NCBI RefSeq assembly: GCF_030812215.1
Contig: NZ_JAUSSG010000005.1
Location: 1-64,000 of the forward strand
Reading direction: 5' to 3'
Length of the DNA stretch: 64,000 bases
Source: Variovorax boronicumulans
Lineage (GTDB): Bacteria > Pseudomonadota > Gammaproteobacteria > Burkholderiales > Burkholderiaceae_C
Made by a program: the position numbers and the translations under genes
The notes under the pieces: model-generated
Told to the model about the DNA's origin: nothing
What the model saw: the letters and a program-made list of their open reading frames with translations, nothing else
Databases searched by the model: none
Shown here: positions 62,906 to 64,000 of the stretch, one piece after another
Numbering within the stretch: the stretch's first letter is position 1
Layout of the letters: each line of letters opens with the position of its first letter

Positions 62906-64000
62906 TCAGGGCGGGGCCGCGAGCCTTGCGCTGGCCAGCCAGCCCTGCACGTTCCGCCCCGCCTCACGGCGCGGAACGATCGGCTCGATGCGAACGGCGC
63001 CGAAACCGGCGGCCGCAAGGCAGGCCTCGACGTGGGCTGCCGCATGGCGGTAGCGGCCGCTGCCCTCGATCCTGAAATCGTCCCGCCCCCCGTCCATGGC
63101 CTCGACCGTGAACACCACGCCGCCTTGCGGACGCAGCGCACGCGCGGCCGCCGCCAGCACCTCGTGCAGGTCGCCGAAGTAGCACAGCGTGTCGGCCGAT
63201 GCCACCAGGTCGAAGCGGGCGGGCTGGGTGTTCAGGTAGTGGGTGAGCTCCGCCTTGTGCAGCACGTCGTAGCCGCCGCGCTGCTCCGCGCGCTGCAGCA
63301 TGCCGACCGACAGGTCGCAGCCGGCCATGTGCGAGGCCCAGGGCCGCAGCAGCGGGGCGCACAGGCCGGTGCCGCAGCCGGCATCGACCACCGCCAGACG
63401 CGCGGCGGGCGGGCCATACATGTCCTGCACCGCGCGCGCCACGAGGTCGGGTGCGCGGTAGTGCAGCTTCTCCAGGCTCGCATCGAAGCTGCCGGCGTAG
63501 CTGTCGAACAAGGTCTCCACATAGCCGTCGCTGGCGCGCGCGGGCGCATGCCCCTCGCAGGCGGCCAGCAGATGCGCGACCACGGGGTTGCCCGGGTCTT
63601 CGGCCAGCCACTCCCGGTACATGCGGATGGCCTGTTCGTTCTCGCGGAGCAGCTCCAGCGCGCGAATCACCTTCGAGCGCGCGCTCAGATTGCGCGGCTG
63701 CAGCAGCACCGCACGGCTGTTGGCGATGACGCTCTCCTGGATGCGCCCCTGCTCCATCAACGCGATCGACAGGTTGTACCAGGCCTCGCTGGACGTCGAC
63801 CGCAGTGCGATGGCACGGCGGCTGACGCGCTCGGCGGCCTGCCAGTGGCCCTTGCCGCATTCGAGCGCCGCGATGTTGCTCAGCGCGTCGGCGCCTTCGT
63901 CGCCCTTGGCAAAGGACACGCTGTTTTCATAGGCACGCATCGCATCGTCGACGCGGCCGGCCTCGACCAGCAGATTGCCCAGGTTGTTCCAGGCGCCGCC
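62906..64000 (-). CDS. TPR-methyltransferase fusion protein (cut by window edge)
   Basis: At least 364 residues, open at the right edge. The N-terminal visible part is tetratricopeptide repeat (WNNLGNLLVEAGRVDDAMRA, ALSNIAALECGKGHWQAAER, SEAWYNLSIALMEQGRIQES), and the C-terminal half is a class I SAM methyltransferase with motif I VVDAGCGTGLCAPLL, CDLSVGMLQRAEQRGGYDVL and FDLVASADTLCYFGDLHEVL. The N terminus is missing. It precedes clpV by about 77 bp on the same strand. Substrate unknown; the TPR part suggests a protein partner. Confidence 0.88.
   Translation of the reverse strand, partial: GGAWNNLGNLLVEAGRVDDAMRAYENSVSFAKGDEGADALSNIAALECGKGHWQAAERVSRRAIALRSTSSEAWYNLSIALMEQGRIQESVIANSRAVLLQPRNLSARSKVIRALELLRENEQAIRMYREWLAEDPGNPVVAHLLAACEGHAPARASDGYVETLFDSYAGSFDASLEKLHYRAPDLVARAVQDMYGPPAARLAVVDAGCGTGLCAPLLRPWASHMAGCDLSVGMLQRAEQRGGYDVLHKAELTHYLNTQPARFDLVASADTLCYFGDLHEVLAAAARALRPQGGVVFTVEAMDGGRDDFRIEGSGRYRHAAAHVEACLAAAGFGAVRIEPIVPRREAGRNVQGWLASARLAAPP

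Overview
The window looks like chromosomal DNA of a high-GC betaproteobacterium of the Comamonadaceae, most likely Variovorax or a close relative. This rests on the protein character of tuf, Ung, Trp and the type VI genes, the tRNA-Tyr/Gly/Thr-tuf arrangement, the trp gene order, and an intergenic repeat of a kind I recall from Comamonadaceae genomes. No database search was run. I see no CRISPR array, rRNA, prophage, integrase or transposase.

Layout. (1) 1-1192: 3' part of an EF-Tu gene is outside the window; its 5' part follows tRNA-Tyr, tRNA-Gly and tRNA-Thr on the minus strand. (2) 2005-8301 and the minus-strand genes downstream of it: a compact trp operon read right to left, trpE - GxxExxY protein - trpG - threonine aldolase - LysE exporter - trpD - trpC - ung, with a candidate Trp-codon leader peptide and inverted repeat ahead of trpE. 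A secreted chalcone-isomerase-like protein is divergent, and a phosphoglycolate phosphatase lies beyond it. (3) 9890-13825: a broken Lrp/AsnC gene, a lipoprotein with glycosidase-like features and an alginate-lyase-like LamG protein, i.e. a small polysaccharide locus. (4) 14449-19868: an aroQ-aroE-CoA transferase-MaoC-VOC-ketopantoate-reductase-like operon with a divergent LysR regulator. (5) 20013-24649: a sensor kinase/response regulator pair, a small periplasmic protein preceded by duplicated operator-like boxes, and a NUDIX protein with what looks like a decayed second domain. (6) 24630-32194: a MocR regulator divergent from a complete seven-gene Nit1C cluster (nitBCDEFGH), with TTGAT-type direct repeats and a sigma-54-type promoter between them. 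(7) 32196-64000: a type VI secretion locus.

The type VI locus has two arms. The plus-strand arm carries tssL, a short tssM-like gene, tssA, tssB, tssC, hcp and an unknown gene, with tssJ on the opposite strand. The minus-strand arm is a 16-gene run read from clpV towards lower coordinates: clpV, vgrG2, DUF2169-pentapeptide, pentapeptide, DUF3540, DUF4150, vgrG1, DUF6484-like, DUF2169, a ketosynthase-like protein, a DUF4150-nuclease effector, a propeller-like protein, a HEAT-type protein, a small membrane protein, Fha and a PP2C phosphatase. Together these supply the sheath, tube, spike, spike tip, ATPase recycling and part of the threonine-phosphorylation control. TssE, TssF, TssG, TssK, a full TssM and the PpkA kinase are not in the window and may lie to the right. 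A TPR-methyltransferase gene runs off the right edge.

The most unusual points are the atypical cargo-loading/effector module of the type VI locus (ketosynthase fold without its cysteine, pentapeptide proteins, GHH-type toxin with a propeller-like candidate immunity protein), the MocR/sigma-54 control region of Nit1C, and the trp operon with a nuclease-fold guest protein coupled between trpE and trpG.
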